From SLID01 sp041667545 (GTDB lineage Bacteria; Omnitrophota; Gorgyraeia; Tantalellales; Tantalellaceae), in contig JBAYES010000062.1 of NCBI GenBank assembly GCA_041667545.1, forward strand, positions 1-11,032: DNA of 11,032 nt, in the 5' to 3' direction. Positions 1 to 5,660 of this stretch are shown in pieces. Each line of letters opens with the position of its first letter. Position 1 is the stretch's first letter. Under the pieces are notes generated by a model. The model saw nothing but the letters and a program-made list of their open reading frames with translations. It had not been told where the DNA came from and did not search any database. Position numbers and translations under genes: made by a program.

Positions 1-140
1 AGCGCTTACGGCAAGACTATCATTGATGGATTTGTTAAGAGTAACACCATCCAAAATTCAGGACTTCAAAATCAAGGAATTTCAACACAGTTTTTGGTGA
101 GAAAAGTTTACCGGACAGCATTGAAACACATTAGCTTATT

Positions 141-218
141 GAGATCACTTCGTCGCCCCCTTCGGGGGCTCCTCGTGACGACGGCGGAGGATTCTACTGC
201 AAATAACTGAAATGTTAC
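141..218 (+). repeat. Hairpin repeat, copy 1 (78 bp)
   Basis: This is a full 78-bp copy of a dispersed repeat. It starts GAGATCACTTCGTC and holds a 6-bp stem, GCCCCC (155-160) and GGGGGC (164-169), closed by a TTC loop. An outer CGTC/GACG pairing surrounds the stem. The unit ends in the tail AACTGAAATGTTAC. It matches the copy at 2738-2815 at 75 of 78 positions by eye. The orientation label is arbitrary because no coding function is seen. The sequence before it (1-140) holds no gene or site I recognise. Confidence 0.9.
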
Positions 219-283
219 CGCCCCCTTCGGGGGCCCCTCGTGACGACGGCGGAGGACTTTACTGCAGATAACTGAAATGTTAC
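219..283 (+). repeat. Hairpin repeat, copy 2 (65 bp), in tandem with copy 1
   Basis: This copy follows copy 1 directly and lacks the first 13 bases of the unit. Over its 65 bases it differs from the copy at 2738-2815 at one position by eye, so it is closer to that distant copy than to its neighbour. It keeps the CCCCC-TTC-GGGGG hairpin and the terminal ACTGAAATGTTAC. The bases from 284 to 349 are AT-rich and hold nothing I recognise. Confidence 0.88.
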
Positions 284-631
284 AAATATTCAGAAACCAC
301 AACACTTATTTCCCCGTACTAATTGTGTGGGGATTTTTAACCTACATAAGGTTCATTCTCGTATGTTGATTTTTTGGCAGAGGCCATGAAAGAGGCTGAA
401 TCTAAGGGGGAAATACTGCAAAATGAGCTTAAGTCGCTTGAGTATCAGGAGAAGAATACCTTTAAATCTCCGCCTACCGAATGGATTGATCATCGGTTAG
501 AGGAATTTTATGAGACCTTAAGTGAAAATACTACGGCTTCGGCGTTGGCGTTAAAAGAGGTTTTGGGGGAGGTGCGGATGGAGGCGGTGGTGGATGGGGT
601 GTTTAGTCCGGAATATATAATTAATGGGGTT

Positions 632-670
632 GCTTCGTCGGGGCCTTCGGCCCCTCCTCGCAATGACGGG
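632..670 (+). repeat. Hairpin repeat inserted in the recombinase frame
   Basis: GCTTCGTC is followed by the stem GGGGCC (640-645), the loop TTC and GGCCCC (649-654), then TCCTCGCAATGACGG. This is the architecture of the 141 and 2738 repeats (CTTCGTC, stem, TTC, stem, CTCCTCG, GACG), but the stem bases are changed on both sides so that pairing is kept. It reads in frame as ASSGPSAPPRNDGG within the recombinase remnant. The AACTGAAATGTTAC tail of the other copies is missing here; the 45-bp tandem array takes its place. Confidence 0.75.
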
Positions 671-804
671 GGAAATGGGGATAGTACACGCGTAAGCTCG
701 CCTCGCAAAGACGGGGGAAATGGGGACAGTACACGCGTAAGCTCGCCTCGCAAAGACGGGGGAAATGGGGACAGTACACGCGTAAGCTCGCCTCGCAGTG
801 ACGG
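656..804 (+). repeat. 45-bp tandem repeat, 3.3 copies
   Basis: Three full units lie at 656-700, 701-745 and 746-790, with a partial fourth from 791 to about 804. Each unit begins CCTCGCAAAGACGGGGG and contains ACACGCGTAAGCTCG. Units 2 and 3 are identical by eye; unit 1 differs at two or three bases. Forty-five bases make fifteen codons, so the frame is kept, giving PRKDGGNGDSTRVSS-type repeats. The start of each unit copies the right arm of the adjacent hairpin repeat, which suggests that the array grew out of that element. Confidence 0.95.
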
Positions 805-901
805 GGGGTGTACGCCTTTTAGGCCATATTACGTCGCCCACACAAAAATTCAAACCCTTGCGCTTCTGGATGAGAGGCACAAGGGTTCGAATTGGTATCA
901 C

Positions 902-990
902 TGGCGGAGGAGGTAGGATTCGAACCCACGGTCCCTTGCGGGACAACGGTTTTCAAGACCGCCGCGATAGACCAGCTCTGCCACTCCTCC
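902..990 (-). tRNA. tRNA-Ser (anticodon UGA), CCA encoded
   Basis: On the minus strand the acceptor stem GGAGGAG (984-990) pairs with CTCCTCC (906-912), followed by discriminator G and an encoded CCA (902-904). The anticodon loop CUUGAAA places UGA at 953-955. A long variable arm with stem TCCC/GGGA around GCAA is typical of tRNA-Ser. The T arm is GTGGG-TTCGAAT-CCTAC with one G-T pair. It reads UCA and, by wobble, other UCN codons. Total length with CCA is 89 nt. Its 3' end overlaps the last codons of the recombinase remnant, the usual geometry for an element integrated at the 3' end of a tRNA gene. No clear promoter was found upstream (991 and beyond). Confidence 0.97.
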
Positions 991-1032
991 GCTACAAAAA
1001 ACTACTCGTACTCCACGACTTTTTTCATATGT

Positions 1033-1130
1033 ACAACGGTTTTCCCTTCGGCTTCGCCTCCCTTCGGGCTTTGCCCTCAGGACAGGCAGGACTCCTCTCT
1101 CTTCGTTCGCTTCGCAAGACCGCCGCGATA
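1033..1130 (-). repeat. Split copy of the tRNA-Ser anticodon arm with a 70-bp insert
   Basis: The 27 bases at 943-969 of the tRNA-Ser gene (anticodon arm) recur here in two pieces and the same orientation: 1033-1044 (ACAACGGTTTTC on the plus strand) and 1115-1130 (CAAGACCGCCGCGATA). They share one C at the break. The break falls inside the anticodon. The 70-bp insert (1045-1114) is rich in CTTCGG and CTTCG motifs and looks like a small palindromic repeat of another type. No acceptor stem or T arm accompanies it, so it is not a functional tRNA. The rest of the 991-1262 gap holds nothing I recognise. Confidence 0.7.
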
Positions 1131-1262
1131 CAAACGTATGCCTCAAGTCATGAAACCTACAGTGTGGAATTCTATCACATTTTGAGGCACTTGAGAAGTC
1201 ATTCTAACTGTCTCTCCTAAAAACATAATATCGCCCCGCGCTATCCGCACAATTATCTCTTA

Positions 1263-2033
1263 TTACATTGTCTCGAGCCAGTTTTTAAAGTTAATAACAC
1301 GGTCTTTTTGAGAGGGGTCGAAAAGAAAAGGTTCTATGTCTTTGGCAAGTGTTTTGAAATTAAGATCCTCGGACTTTTTCTTCAGCTTAATAATAAGTTC
1401 ATGTTTTGTTTTTATCTTAAATCGTTCTTCCAGAAATCTATAGTCGGGATCGGATTTTCCCATTAAATACACTACATCAAAAAAATCTCTTCCCTTTGGT
1501 CTTTTTCTTGTAAGACAAGCGCATATTTTTTGAGATAGAAGCAGGTTCAAGGGAACAATATTTATGTACCGGAATATCCCGAATTTGTTCAAAATATATT
1601 TTTTAGGTTGATATGTATAATTCTGCGGTTCGGCGTCAAGTTGTATAAGGATCTTTTCTTTCTTATGGCCGGATAATTCATTCTGAAAAAGTAACCCCGG
1701 GAATTTTATATAACAATGGAAAGCTCCCTTAAAGACGTTCTCAATTTCTACGTCATAACCCTCCAATTCCATTTCTTTTCTTATTATTCCGGATATTTTC
1801 TCGAAATCGGATTTTCCGAGCCCCCTATTATCGAAATCGAGATCCTCAGAGAACCTTGAACTGTTGTGGATTATTCGTATTGACGTGCCTCCAAGAAACA
1901 CAAGTTTATTGCTGTATTCTGTTGAAAAAACTATATCAAGTATTTGATACTGCAGATATTCCTTCAGGATGTTTTCTTTAAAGATCCTGAGCTTTTGGGG
2001 ATAATACGAGAGTATGTCATTAAAATTTAACAT
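1263..2033 (-). CDS. abiEii: AbiEii/AbiGii-family nucleotidyltransferase toxin (type IV TA)
   Basis: This is a 256-residue cytoplasmic protein of the AbiEii toxin family, nucleotidyltransferase-fold enzymes. In the family such toxins transfer nucleotides, for some members onto tRNA ends, and stop growth or abort phage infection. Visible motifs are FLGGTSIRIIH (46-56) and RFSEDLDFD (60-68), with acidic residues D64 and D66; a third candidate acid is D133 in ILIQLDAEP; and SQKICACL with RPKGRDFFDVVYL (178-190) forms the C-terminal motif. The start codon lies 14 bases inside the end of the antitoxin gene, and AAGGTG within that gene can act as ribosome binding site. Length and motifs look complete, so it is probably active. 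Base composition is AT-rich compared with the metabolic genes to the right, which fits transfer. Its RNA target cannot be told from the sequence; a tRNA-Ser gene lies about 270 bp away, which may be chance. Confidence 0.9.
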   Translation of the reverse strand: MLNFNDILSYYPQKLRIFKENILKEYLQYQILDIVFSTEYSNKLVFLGGTSIRIIHNSSRFSEDLDFDNRGLGKSDFEKISGIIRKEMELEGYDVEIENVFKGAFHCYIKFPGLLFQNELSGHKKEKILIQLDAEPQNYTYQPKKYILNKFGIFRYINIVPLNLLLSQKICACLTRKRPKGRDFFDVVYLMGKSDPDYRFLEERFKIKTKHELIIKLKKKSEDLNFKTLAKDIEPFLFDPSQKDRVINFKNWLETM

Positions 2034-2640
2034 TTAGCACCTTCATCAGTTTAGCGATCGATCTTGTCAGGCGATCATGGGAAAATATTTTCAGATATTC
2101 TTTTAATTTTGCTACATTCAACAGATCTCCGGATACTTCCCGGTTGAACCTGAGTTCTTCGAGTGATCTTATATCATCCAGATGTGTGTTTAAATACAAG
2201 TAATCTAATACCGTTTTTTCAGGATCGGAAATCAAAAAATCATGAGAAGTTTCTGTGTTCAATGAATATCCCCAGAATAGACGCTTATGAATAGATCTGT
2301 AGTTAAAATTGGAAATGGGGGTTTGGATATTACGGGTTTTTCTGGAAGACACGCTGGTTATCTGAAAAACCGCCTCAGGAATCAGTCCATAGTAAGAAAG
2401 GGCGGATTCTAACCCGACATAAGAGGGGCTGTATATTTTATTTCCGATCCTCCGGACAAAGGGATCATCTATATCAACGTCACTAAAAACATAAAAATTG
2501 CTGGTAAGTTTTGTTATGTAGCCCTTTTTCTGCCATTCATATAGACGGCGGCGGTCTATTGAATCGAAGAAATTTATCACATTTCTGATATCTATTATTT
2601 CGTTTTTGGATAATTTGGTTTTAACATCTATGAACTTCAT
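2020..2640 (-). CDS. abiEi: AbiEi-like antitoxin / transcriptional repressor (type IV TA)
   Basis: A 206-residue protein is encoded directly upstream of the AbiEii-like toxin and overlaps it by 14 bases. An N-terminal winged-helix-like segment (about 29-53, RRRLYEWQKKGYITK followed by NFYVF) is followed by the AbiEi C-terminal-domain pattern IYSPSYVGLESALSYYGLIP (69-88) and ISDPEKTVLDYLYL (137-150). In the family, the antitoxin counters the toxin without direct binding and represses its own promoter by binding inverted repeats. That fits the 28-bp palindrome placed 9-36 bases upstream of its ATG. A weak Shine-Dalgarno, AGGA, lies 7 bases before the start. The family is diverse and the identification leans on gene order, overlap and partner as well as motifs. 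Confidence 0.87.
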   Translation of the reverse strand: MKFIDVKTKLSKNEIIDIRNVINFFDSIDRRRLYEWQKKGYITKLTSNFYVFSDVDIDDPFVRRIGNKIYSPSYVGLESALSYYGLIPEAVFQITSVSSRKTRNIQTPISNFNYRSIHKRLFWGYSLNTETSHDFLISDPEKTVLDYLYLNTHLDDIRSLEELRFNREVSGDLLNVAKLKEYLKIFSHDRLTRSIAKLMKVLNVKF

Positions 2641-2648
2641 GATATTCC

Positions 2649-2676
2649 TATATTTGGTTATTTATAACCAAATATA
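2649..2676. promoter_or_regulatory. Palindromic operator candidate for AbiEi
   Basis: Two perfect 12-base arms, TATATTTGGTTA (2649-2660) and TAACCAAATATA (2665-2676), flank a 4-base spacer. One arm contains the whole -10 box and the other reaches to within 8 bases of the start codon, so a bound repressor would cover the transcription start. This fits negative autoregulation as known for AbiEi proteins. The palindrome could instead fold in the mRNA leader next to the ribosome binding site. Confidence 0.72.
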
Positions 2677-2699
2677 TCATTCAAATAGCAAGATGTCAA
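2671..2699 (-). promoter_or_regulatory. Promoter of the abiE operon
   Basis: Read on the minus strand, a perfect -35 box TTGACA (2694-2699) is followed by exactly 17 bases and a -10 box TATATT (2671-2676, five of six consensus bases). The expected transcription start is near 2664, giving a leader of about 24 bases before the antitoxin ATG. This is the best-formed promoter in the window. Confidence 0.8.
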
Positions 2700-2737
2700 G
2701 ACCTTAACGTGAAAAGGCCCTATTTTTTTCATGTTAT

Positions 2738-2815
2738 GAGATCACTTCGTCGCCCCCTTCGGGGGCTCCTCGTGACGACGGCGGAGGACTTTACTGCAGA
2801 TAACTGAAATGTTAC
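2738..2815 (+). repeat. Hairpin repeat, copy 3 (78 bp)
   Basis: This is a full-length copy with the GCCCCC-TTC-GGGGGC stem and the AACTGAAATGTTAC tail. It matches 141-218 at 75 of 78 positions and lies in the same orientation, so the two form long direct repeats 2597 bp apart. It sits in the 336-bp gap between the abiE promoter and the next gene. The bases from 2700 to 2737 and 2816 to 2884 hold nothing else I recognise. Confidence 0.9.
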
Positions 2816-2889
2816 CTATTTTTTATTGAGATTGATTCGGCCATAGGTTAAGTCTGCCGAAATCCTGAGCCATAGCTATAACCACGAGC

Positions 2890-2970
2890 CGAAGGGCTTC
2901 ACCCGCCTTCGGCGGGTTCGCAACGACGAGCGGGGGGACGCTACATTTCCGCGAAGAACTGAAATGTTAC
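2890..2970 (+). repeat. Hairpin repeat, diverged copy 4
   Basis: The stem is ACCCGCC (2901-2907), loop TTC, then GGCGGGT (2911-2917), followed by TCGCAACGACGAG, a G run (2932-2937) and the tail AACTGAAATGTTAC (2957-2970). Order of parts and tail match the other copies but most stem and linker bases differ. It ends six bases from the stop codon of the next gene (minus strand), so its hairpin could also act at the 3' end of that transcript. There is no U-run to support a classic intrinsic terminator. Confidence 0.68.
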
Positions 2971-2976
2971 CCCTAT

Positions 2977-3486
2977 CTACATCTTCCTGCTGTCATAAGC
3001 CCAGTGCAGGAGGGCTTGCCTTTGGCGCCTATGGCAGGAGGCATCGCCTTTATCGCAATTTTTCTTTATCTGGGCTATGTGCCTTGTCATAGCCTTCCAT
3101 CTGGATATCTGTCTTTGGTCCTCTACCGGGAGTCTTCTGCCCATATAGTAGCGGCAATACCATTGGAACCATCCCCTGGGGTCGTCCGGGAATATCCATC
3201 CTTTTTCTTTCCAGTAGCTGAGAGGTTTGCTGGCGTTCACTTCATAATAGTTCAAGGCGGGATCATGTTTATCCGGACACAATTTGGCTGTTTCGAACCA
3301 CTTCCGAGGAAACTCATTCGCGCAATCCGTCATATATTTACCACCGAAAACCCCCATAGACAGCATCTCTTGAGGGGTAAGCTCGGGTTTGAATTCAGGA
3401 TCGAAATTCTTGCCGGACAGCTCGGAAAGCACATATTTGTAATTTTTCTGCATTTTATCGTTCACAACTACCGTTCTTTTTTTCAC
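2977..3486 (-). CDS. Conserved protein of unknown function (WFQWYCRYYMGRR family)
   Basis: A 169-residue soluble protein starts at GTG, with a strong AAGGAGA Shine-Dalgarno about 6 bases upstream that settles the start. I recall related proteins in scattered bacteria, all without an assigned function. The most distinctive stretches are PELTPQEMLSMGVFGGKYM (34-52), YWKEKGWIFPDDPRGWFQWY (91-110), CRYYMGRRLP (111-120) and RRQRQALLHWAYDSRK (153-168). The many Trp, Tyr, Arg and His residues give a basic, aromatic-rich protein that might bind nucleic acid or a cofactor, but that is a guess. No signal peptide or membrane segment is visible. Four or five cysteines are present without a clear CxxC pattern. 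It appears to be transcribed alone; a 91-bp gap separates it from the upstream flavoprotein gene. Confidence 0.85.
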   Translation of the reverse strand: MKKRTVVVNDKMQKNYKYVLSELSGKNFDPEFKPELTPQEMLSMGVFGGKYMTDCANEFPRKWFETAKLCPDKHDPALNYYEVNASKPLSYWKEKGWIFPDDPRGWFQWYCRYYMGRRLPVEDQRQISRWKAMTRHIAQIKKNCDKGDASCHRRQRQALLHWAYDSRKM

Positions 3487-3577
3487 GTTCTTTCTCCTTT
3501 GAGCAGTTCGAGGCGTTCCTCAACTCTGATCCGGATCTAACACTTATTTGCCGGACGGAAGGCGTAACTCTCCCCTA

Positions 3578-4297
3578 TTATTTTTTATCAAGCCTGCCGC
3601 TGAAAAAATTATTTGCCGTAGTTATGTATTCTTCAAATGGCACGAGCGGTTCATTCAGCTTATCGATTGTCTTTTGTGATAACTTTGAAAATTGCGCCGC
3701 TTCTCTTCCCGCTATCCTCAAAACATCTTTGTACTTATCGACTACGGCCTTTATCTCGGGGGTTGTCTGTTTTAAAAGTTCACCTTCCCCTCTGTATATC
3801 TCAAGCGCGACTTCTGAATGTAGATTTCTGGCTATCCTGCTGAATAATAAATGAAGTACCTGGAACTGGCTTTGCTCTGGAAACCCGCAATTTGAGATCA
3901 CTCCTATCTTCGGGGTTTTAACGTAACGCGCCGGGTGCCGGCACTCACCTTTTTCATCTTTCACCTGATAAGGTTCGCCCAATGGAAGTATCCTGTCCAT
4001 AAAGTTTTTCATAAGTCCGGTAACATTGTCTACATAGAGAGGCGTGGCAAAAACCAAGAGGTCCGCTTCCTTCAATTTTTCCAAGATCGGATCCATATCA
4101 TCCTTGATCACACATTTTCCGGGGGTTTTCAGCCAGCACCAGAAACACCCCTTACAGTTCTTTATTGTTTTTTTAGAAAGCAGGATCTGTTCCACCGTCG
4201 CCCCGACTTCCCCGGCGCCTTGAAGAAAGGCTTCCGCCATAATATAAGTATTCCCTCTTTTTCCGCGAGGACTTCCGTTAATAACTAATATTTTCAT
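3578..4297 (-). CDS. Iron-sulfur flavoprotein (Isf-like, NADPH-dependent FMN reductase fold)
   Basis: A 239-residue cytoplasmic flavodoxin-fold protein. The N-terminal strand and FMN phosphate loop read MKILVINGSPRGKRGNTY (1-18). It is followed by the compact cysteine motif C48-x2-C51-x2-C54-x7-C62, which matches the Isf-type pattern for a [4Fe-4S] cluster, and then the flavin-contact segment FATPLYVDNVTGLMKNFMDR (83-102). Isf proteins pass electrons between ferredoxin and other carriers or detoxify oxygen species in anaerobes; the precise partner is unknown. An AAGGAGA ribosome binding site lies 10 bases upstream of the ATG. The C-terminal part (after about 190) is helical and less conserved. 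It lies 151 bp downstream of the DUF523-DUF1722 gene on the same strand; co-transcription is possible but not shown. Confidence 0.88.
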   Translation of the reverse strand: MKILVINGSPRGKRGNTYIMAEAFLQGAGEVGATVEQILLSKKTIKNCKGCFWCWLKTPGKCVIKDDMDPILEKLKEADLLVFATPLYVDNVTGLMKNFMDRILPLGEPYQVKDEKGECRHPARYVKTPKIGVISNCGFPEQSQFQVLHLLFSRIARNLHSEVALEIYRGEGELLKQTTPEIKAVVDKYKDVLRIAGREAAQFSKLSQKTIDKLNEPLVPFEEYITTANNFFSGRLDKK

Positions 4298-4403
4298 GAA
4301 AACAAGTCTCCTTTTGCCAATACTGAATACTGACCGCGGCTGAGATAATCGTCCGCTTTTATCTCAAACCTGACCACCCTCTCTGCCAATAACACAAAAG
4401 TCC

Positions 4404-4443
4404 AAAAAACCATCCGACCGGGCAGGCTTGAAATGGCCTGTCC
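4404..4443 (-). terminator. Weak terminator candidate after the DUF523-DUF1722 gene
   Basis: On the minus strand an imperfect stem (GGACAGGC with GCCTGCCC, one A-C mismatch) lies just after the stop codon. A run of six Ts follows about 10 bases further on. The gap between stem and T run and the mismatch make this weak. Confidence 0.28.
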
Positions 4444-4448
4444 GAAAT

Positions 4449-5417
4449 TCACGTTCTCCCGCCCTTACCCGAATCTCTTACCGTCAACATTTCATGAGGA
4501 TACGGTTCAAAAAACGTCTGCTGTTCAAGATACTTCTCCTCGAACCGCGCTATGTAAGACCTTATAAGGCTTAAAGGAACACTCAGAGGAACCTGTTCCC
4601 TTCTGTATTCCTCCAAAGTATTCATAAAAAAAGTCTTCTCAGAAGAAGAAAGTTTTCCTGAAAAATATCCCAAAGCATGCATCATTACGTTTATGGCCGC
4701 TCTGTATTTCGGAGGGGCCATGAGAGACTTGTTCATACACATTTCGTACTTCTCAAAGACACCTAATATAGCCTCTTTATCATGATTGGCCACTATACGG
4801 CCCATCTCACTAAGCCCCTTCTGGCTATAAGCCATAAAAAGAAATTTATTCTCCGTATGGAACTGTACCAACCCCTTCATTGAGGGCTTTTTTTTGAGTT
4901 TCCTGAATTTTGCCGAAATAAATATCCTGGTAAGAAAATTTTCCCTTAAATTAAAGTTGGTAAGCCGCGCTTCGGTCTCAATAGCCAGATGACCAAATTT
5001 TTTTAGCACTTCGGCGGCAAAAAATCCGCTCGTCTTACCTATGGGACTTCCCGGATCAAGACTTCTATAGACCTTTACTTCCTTCAGTCCGCATGAAGGA
5101 GACCTATCCTTAAGTATGAATCCGTCGACATCCTCTATGGATGATACCAGTTTCCCCGCAAAATTCTGCATCTCATCGGTCACATCTCTGCCGGTATTAA
5201 GCTGCATAAGACTGTATCCCGAGCCTTTTGCCACTATCCTTATGGGATCTCTGGGCACCCCGAGCCCCATCTCTACCTCGGGACAATTGGTTATAAGATC
5301 AGCGTGCCCCTTAAGCTTATCCACGAACCTGTCGGGGATAACCTCTCCATTCCATCTGCATCCGTCAAACCCCAAGCATTTACTGGCAAAAACGATCGGT
5401 CTGGGCTCATTTTTCAT
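4449..5417 (-). CDS. DUF523-DUF1722 fusion protein (TudS-like plus YbgA-like)
   Basis: A 322-residue two-domain cytoplasmic protein. The N-terminal DUF523 domain (about 5-150) has the family landmarks SKCLGFDGCRWNG (12-24), NCPEVEMGLGVPRDPIR (44-60), GRDVT (76-80) and DRSPSCG (104-110). Cys14, Cys45 and Cys109 sit where DUF523/TudS enzymes hold a [4Fe-4S] cluster used to remove sulfur from thiouracil. The C-terminal DUF1722 domain (about 190-310), found alone in E. coli YbgA, has LVQFHTENKFLFMAYSQKGL, MMHALGYFSGKLSSSEK and the ending QQTFFEPYP. This fusion is a common arrangement and looks full length. Removal of sulfur from a thiolated base or related compound is the best guess. The ATG is preceded by a strong AGAGGTGAG ribosome binding site, and the gene diverges from the glycosidase gene. 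Confidence 0.9.
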   Translation of the reverse strand: MKNEPRPIVFASKCLGFDGCRWNGEVIPDRFVDKLKGHADLITNCPEVEMGLGVPRDPIRIVAKGSGYSLMQLNTGRDVTDEMQNFAGKLVSSIEDVDGFILKDRSPSCGLKEVKVYRSLDPGSPIGKTSGFFAAEVLKKFGHLAIETEARLTNFNLRENFLTRIFISAKFRKLKKKPSMKGLVQFHTENKFLFMAYSQKGLSEMGRIVANHDKEAILGVFEKYEMCMNKSLMAPPKYRAAINVMMHALGYFSGKLSSSEKTFFMNTLEEYRREQVPLSVPLSLIRSYIARFEEKYLEQQTFFEPYPHEMLTVRDSGKGGRT

Positions 5418-5506
5418 GTTCTCACCTCTATGATCTTCTTGATCCCATATCCCCGTTACCCTAAAAAATAAATATCAGAGTGAAATATTTTCAACTGAAG
5501 GTAAAA

Positions 5507-5535
5507 ATTATACTGAATATGTTTTACCATCAGCC
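5507..5535 (-). promoter_or_regulatory. Possible promoter for the DUF523-DUF1722 gene
   Basis: A perfect TATAAT on the minus strand (5507-5512) lies about 90 bases upstream of the ATG, but the -35 position (near 5530-5535) reads GGCTGA and is poor. In such AT-rich sequence the box may be chance. The 357-bp gap from 5418 to 5774 otherwise shows no RNA gene, repeat or riboswitch that I can recognise. Confidence 0.3.
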
Positions 5536-5660
5536 TTTTACATTGTATTCCCTTAGACCCTCGGTTGCAATAGTAACTTACAAGGTCTGCCTTGCCGGAG
5601 CCCATATCCAAAACTCAAATTGGACCATGTATTTTGGGATTTTTGACAGTTCACAAAAAA

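Larger units (their letters stand above)
350..916 (+). pseudogene. C-terminal remnant of a serine site-specific recombinase, invaded by repeats
   Basis: The frame is open from just after the TAA at 347-349 to the TAG at 914-916. No proper start is seen; a TTG at 374 is the first possible one. The first part (374-631) resembles the helical C-terminal region of resolvase/recombinase-family proteins: a coiled-coil-like Glu/Lys-rich stretch, then PPTEWIDHRLEEFYETL and ASALALKEVLGE. After a repeat insertion, the typical ending resumes with PYYVAHTKIQTLALLDE and GSNWYHWRR. The catalytic N-terminal resolvase domain and most of the recombinase domain are absent, so the protein cannot be active. Between the two halves (about 629-815) lies a hairpin repeat plus three 15-residue tandem repeats, all in frame. 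The last 15 bases overlap the 3' end of the tRNA-Ser gene on the other strand. Assignment rests on the remembered C-terminal pattern of this family. An alternative is a short expressed repeat protein, which seems less likely. Confidence 0.62.

Noticed and set aside
656..804. CRISPR array
   Set aside because: The 45-bp units are directly contiguous with no unique spacers, and no cas genes are nearby.
881..912. A second tRNA on the plus strand, suggested by GGTTCGAATT
   Set aside because: The T-loop-like bases encode the recombinase ending and no cloverleaf can be formed around them.
551..946. Minus-strand open frame opposite the 45-bp repeats, with repeated RRAYACT units
   Set aside because: It is the antisense shadow of the tandem array and the tRNA region; it has no ribosome binding site and no resemblance to known proteins.
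798..1220. Open frames through the tRNA and the CTTCG-rich insert
   Set aside because: They translate the tRNA-Ser complement and low-complexity repeats; such frames are well-known spurious predictions.
3004..3540. A 178-residue plus-strand frame opposite the conserved hypothetical gene
   Set aside because: The minus-strand frame has a ribosome binding site and a conserved motif pattern; the plus frame is its shadow.
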